Of a stretch of 64,000 bases of DNA, positions 60,987-64,000 are shown piece by piece. The first letter of the stretch is position 1. Each line of letters begins with the position of its first letter. Position numbers and translations under genes: made by a program. The stretch lies in contig CALAJQ010000002.1 of assembly GCA_937922785.1 (NCBI GenBank), forward strand, positions 1 to 64,000, given 5' to 3'. The stretch is from an uncultured Acidimicrobiales bacterium (GTDB lineage Bacteria > Actinomycetota > Acidimicrobiia > Acidimicrobiales > SZUA-35). The notes beneath the pieces were generated by a model that was given only the letters and a program-made list of their open reading frames with translations, was not told the origin of the DNA and ran no database searches.

Positions 60987-61440
60987 TCTGGTCGTGCCAC
61001 TCCTGATCCTCAAGATAGAAACCACGGCCCGCCTCGCTAGTTGCTCTTGAAGTCGGCGAGCTGACTACTGGCTCTACTTACCTGTCCGTAATCGACCTGC
61101 GTTGTTGCTGGTTTGGCCCTTAGAGAGTGCCGCCCTCTGGCCAGTTTGACCAGTGGGTATTGGGCTGCTCGGTTGGTGCATAGAGTCCCGGGCTTGCGCC
61201 ACGGGCTATCGCCGCAAGCTATCTGAAGCACTCGGTCTCGCCTCTCTGCCCGGTTCATACACCAGGGTACGAAGTTGAGCGATTGATCTGCTCTCAGGAG
61301 GTGGCCGCTCTGAGACCGAGCGATTTTGCACCCTCCGATTCTCAAGTGCTGATCTGGCAGCGGAGCGCCGGGGGATGCCAGATGACTGTCAGGGTCTGCT
61401 TCTACACTCTCCGTTATCTGCAGTTGCACGAGGAGGCATC
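60987..61440. other. Spacer with no recognised gene
   Basis: The 454 bases hold only one longer open frame on the minus strand (61037-61429), whose protein is Arg/Ser-rich and lacks recognisable motifs, so I do not call it. The end carries GAGGAGG (about 61430-61436), the ribosome site of the antitoxin gene. Confidence 0.45.
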
Positions 61441-62148
61441 GTGAAAAGAGATGAACGATTCAGCCGCAAGCTGTACACGGTCGCAGAGGCGGCGCGGCTC
61501 GTCGGCATGCACCCATCGACCCTTGACACATGGGCACACGGATATGAGCGACATCCGCCCGGTCGGCCCGCTGTTAGGCAAGGGCCCCTGATCACTGCTC
61601 TTGATCGCGTCGCAGGCGATAGCCGAAGCATCCCTTTCATAGGCCTCGTGGAAGCCTCGGTCGTTCAGGCGTTTCGGCAAACAGGACTGCCTATGCAGCG
61701 CATCCGTCGTGCGCTTGAGGTGCTCACGGAACAAGGCGAGTTCGGGCACCCGCTAGCCAGCCGACAGCTCTATAGCGATGGCGCGGAGGTCCTCTACGAT
61801 TACGCAAAGAGCTCGGACGACAAGCAGCTGGGGCTCCTCACGATCGTCAATTCTGGCCAGCGGGTATTCCACGATGTGATTAGCCAGTACCTTGAGCGAA
61901 TTTCGTTTGAAGACCGGTGGGCGAGTGAACTGATTCTCCCCGTTACCGAGCGTCACTTGCTCAGAGTGGTCCCGGAGATCGAGGGCGGCGCCCCGCTATT
62001 CGTCCATGGTGGCGCGCCTTTGAACGCGGTTAGGGCGCGGTTCGTTGCGGGTGAGCCAGTCGAATCGATAGCGAAGGACTACGGCGTCCCACGTGATGAG
62101 ATTCAGGAAGTAATCGATGCCATCTGGCCATCGCAACAAGTCGCCTGA
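61441..62148 (+). CDS. Antitoxin-like protein with N-terminal HTH and DUF433 domain
   Basis: A 235-residue protein from GTG 61441, with GAGGAGG 5-6 bases upstream. Residues about 10-40 form a MerR-like HTH (LYTVAEAARLVGMHPSTLDTW), then a linker. Residues about 190-235 match DUF433: APLNAVRARFVAGEPVESIA and YGVPRDEIQEVIDAIW. DUF433 proteins pair with PIN-like toxins. The next gene, a PIN-like protein, overlaps its end by 32 bp, so the two form a toxin-antitoxin pair that the HTH protein probably autoregulates. Confidence 0.82.
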   Translation: MKRDERFSRKLYTVAEAARLVGMHPSTLDTWAHGYERHPPGRPAVRQGPLITALDRVAGDSRSIPFIGLVEASVVQAFRQTGLPMQRIRRALEVLTEQGEFGHPLASRQLYSDGAEVLYDYAKSSDDKQLGLLTIVNSGQRVFHDVISQYLERISFEDRWASELILPVTERHLLRVVPEIEGGAPLFVHGGAPLNAVRARFVAGEPVESIAKDYGVPRDEIQEVIDAIWPSQQVA

Positions 62149-62542
62149 TCCACCACCGGTCTTCTTTCTAGACAGGGGTCTTGGGCGCTATTTGCTAGCG
62201 GAGGCACTGAGAAAGCGCGGCTACGAAGTGTTGCCGATGGCGGACGTGTACACCGGTGGCAAAGACGAAAGGGTGCCCGACGATGACTGGATCCTTCGAG
62301 CTGACTCCGAGGGATGGATTGCACTCACCAAGGATTACTCGATCATCCGCGATCACATCGAAACTCTGGCCACGACGAGTCTGCGCGTATTCTCTCTGAA
62401 CAATGCAAATCTCACTGGTCAGCAGATGGCCGAACGATTCGACCATCATCTGAACCGAATCGTCCAGCGGGCTACGAAGCCTGGCCCATATCTGTATGTC
62501 GTCGGGTCGAAAGGGCTCGAGAGGCGGTGGCCTAAGGCCTGA
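62117..62542 (+). CDS. PIN-like (DUF5615) toxin
   Basis: A 141-residue PIN-like protein. VFFLDRGLGRYLLAEALRKRG gives the N-terminal Asp, VPDDDWILRA and WIALTKDYSI the further acidic sites (Asp in TKD) expected of a nuclease centre. It overlaps the DUF433 antitoxin by 32 bp. Such toxins cut RNA in VapC-like systems. The ATG at 62117 is the first; a later start near VFFLDR is possible. Confidence 0.78.
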   Translation: MPSGHRNKSPDPPPVFFLDRGLGRYLLAEALRKRGYEVLPMADVYTGGKDERVPDDDWILRADSEGWIALTKDYSIIRDHIETLATTSLRVFSLNNANLTGQQMAERFDHHLNRIVQRATKPGPYLYVVGSKGLERRWPKA

Positions 62543-62730
62543 CCTGAGTGGGTGTCTAAGAGTTGATACGAGCCGTCGAGGTGATGGCTGTTGAGCGTTC
62601 GTCTTGCCGTCGACTTTGTCGATTTGAGAAGATGCATTGGACCACGAACCCCGGCATGGATAGACCGTTTCGGGCTAACTTTCTTCGCATTTGGACATCG
62701 AAGTAGGAATTGCGACCCCAAAGTTGGCTA

Positions 62731-64000
62731 CTACTGAGCGTTCATTGAACTACCAAGGCACCTAAGCCGGTGCCCCGTCAATCGTGGAGGTTCCACGACG
62801 TGGTAGCGACCGTTGCTGGAGCGCTTGACGGCTGCAACGAAGGGCGTCTCGAGAAACTCGAGGACTTCACGGATTTCCTCGGTGCTGGGAGCCTCCGGCT
62901 CCGACCGCATTATCAAGTAGAGACCCTCCACGCTCAGCGCTCCCTGCGTGATTTCATCGTCACCGGTTGCCTCGTTCGATAGCAACTCGAGCACGCGTCC
63001 GACTAGACGCTGGCTGCGTTGAGCCACCGAGAAAGCTGCTTGTACACTGTTAAGGCTGGCAAGGCCGGGAGTGCCGAAGAGCGACTGCAACGCATTCAGC
63101 GCCAGAGGAGTGCGGCTCTGAAAGCCGACAAGCTCGCAAAGCTGATCGGCTGTAATCAAAACTACATTGTTGTCCGCTGACAGCCGTTCGAGTCTTGGGC
63201 TAAAGCGCCAGCCAACGACCGCAGAGTAATCGGCGCTGTGGAGGCGGCGGTGCTCGCTAAGCACGGCCAAGTTGACGGCACCTTCATTTAGAGTGCCACC
63301 GCCTGTTGTCTTTGCATCCACAGCCACGGTGTAGCCGTCGGAGTTGGTGATGATGCTTGACGCTAGTACGTCCGTCCTTCCGCTTCCGCCAAGTAGTTCG
63401 GTTTCGAACCCGATCAAGCGAAAGGCATCACATATCGCTTCCTCGAACTTTGTTGGTTCAGCGCTGTTCCGGCTTTCTGCTCTGAGCCTGTCGACCACCG
63501 CCATAGCTTCCACTGCGCCGTCCACGTTTAGAATGCTTGACGTTAAGAAGCCGTTACTCGCAATTTGAGACGGTGCTTCTAGTGGAAGAGAGTCTCGGAA
63601 CGCCAGACCTTCGGCCGTCAGTTGATGTCGGCCTCCGAATGCTTCCTCTAGAAGCCCAAGGGCTCGCAGCAGGTGAACCCTACGTCTTACATCTTCGCGC
63701 CGCAGGGCGCTTATGCCATACCTTGCTTGAGCCGCTGATAGCAGTTCGCCAACCGTTTCTGCTTCGGACATTTCATCTAGAATTTCGCCAAAGAACCTAA
63801 GCTTGCAGTGCAAGAAGCGGGCCAGGTCGATTCCGTCTGCATCTTTGGCCCATGAGAGCGCAACTGGTGTTGCCCGGTACTCCGTCTTACTCGACCGAAT
63901 GATGAACCCATTCTGTCGCAAGAAGACCAAGCCTGACTGGATCGACGAGGCTGCCACTTCTAGATTTTCTTGGCAATAGGCTTCGATCTCGTTGCTTCCA
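62731..64000 (-). CDS. PD-(D/E)xK nuclease-like protein, 5' end beyond the window
   Basis: At least 422 residues are visible; the frame stays open to base 64000, so the start is outside (the GTG at 63957 is internal). A winged-helix-like N-terminal half (LLRALGLLEEAFG, LTAEGLAFRD) is followed by KFEEAICDAFRLIGFE and GRTDVLASSI, then VAVDAKTTGG: the Glu...Asp...DAK pattern of restriction-endonuclease folds. It could be a restriction or Mrr-like defence enzyme. No methylase is visible in the window. GC and context match the accessory region. Confidence 0.65.
   Translation of the reverse strand, partial: GSNEIEAYCQENLEVAASSIQSGLVFLRQNGFIIRSSKTEYRATPVALSWAKDADGIDLARFLHCKLRFFGEILDEMSEAETVGELLSAAQARYGISALRREDVRRRVHLLRALGLLEEAFGGRHQLTAEGLAFRDSLPLEAPSQIASNGFLTSSILNVDGAVEAMAVVDRLRAESRNSAEPTKFEEAICDAFRLIGFETELLGGSGRTDVLASSIITNSDGYTVAVDAKTTGGGTLNEGAVNLAVLSEHRRLHSADYSAVVGWRFSPRLERLSADNNVVLITADQLCELVGFQSRTPLALNALQSLFGTPGLASLNSVQAAFSVAQRSQRLVGRVLELLSNEATGDDEITQGALSVEGLYLIMRSEPEAPSTEEIREVLEFLETPFVAAVKRSSNGRYHVVEPPRLTGHRLRCLGSSMNAQ

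Noticed and set aside
61037-61429. 130-codon minus-strand frame in the spacer before the antitoxin
   Set aside because: Arg/Ser/Pro-rich with no hydrophobic core pattern or known motif, and it overlaps the antitoxin ribosome site. Not enough support for a gene.

Overview
The window is a bacterial chromosome segment of moderately high GC with dense, mostly short-gapped genes and frequent GTG/TTG starts. Gene content (menaquinone rather than ubiquinone pathway, Actinobacteria-style HD-GYP membrane protein, CHAD protein, DUF433/PIN toxin-antitoxin pair, no outer-membrane genes) suggests an actinobacterium, most likely an aquatic Acidimicrobiia-like lineage. That placement is inference; no rRNA or tRNA gene was recognised.

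Layout. 0-1.4 kb: mannitol-type PTS IIB, a IIA-HPr fusion and a small partner. 1.5-5.6 kb: ProA-like dehydrogenase, small membrane protein, PhoD-like phosphatase, sugar-nucleotidyltransferase-like protein. 5.6-14.2 kb: a nearly complete menaquinone set (menE, menF, menB, menD, menH, menC) spread over both strands. 14.2-22 kb: mixed housekeeping and membrane genes (GNAT, EamA, thiolase, CHAD, two lipoproteins, ABC exporter, deoxyribonucleotidase-like HAD). 22-34 kb: the purine run purL(S-L fusion)-purQ, purC-purE-purF-purD-purM-purN-guaB, all on the plus strand with overlapping ends and interrupted only by one convergent hydrolase. 34-42 kb: DUF4173 membrane protein, Ada-AlkA fusion plus Ogt (alkylation repair), a candidate selenoprotein, RmuC, a LOG-like protein, a hydrolase and an MBL-fold hydrolase. 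42-52 kb: valS, a giant HD-GYP/cadherin-like/lamin-tail protein, cysS. 52-56 kb: a TPP riboswitch followed by thiamine transporter genes thiB-thiP-thiQ. 56-58.2 kb: PlsC-like acyltransferase and an acyl-CoA dehydrogenase preceded by paired palindromic operators. 58.2-64 kb: an accessory region that starts with a frameshifted tyrosine-integrase remnant and holds an ankyrin protein, a lipoprotein, a PH-like membrane protein, a toxin-antitoxin pair and a PD-(D/E)xK nuclease-like gene running off the end.

The most notable item is a 101-residue gene on the minus strand at 37792-38097 that reads through an in-frame TGA. The TGA is followed, 14 bases later, by a perfect 6-bp hairpin with a GGUC loop placed as in the bacterial SECIS element of E. 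coli fdhF, so the TGA is probably selenocysteine. The second is the 1848-residue protein joining a cytoplasmic c-di-GMP phosphodiesterase domain to about ten extracellular disulfide-bearing repeats and a lamin-tail domain. The purine cluster also carries unusual isoforms: PurS fused to PurL, a class II-like PurE with no purK nearby, and a PurN resembling the eukaryotic Ade8 type.
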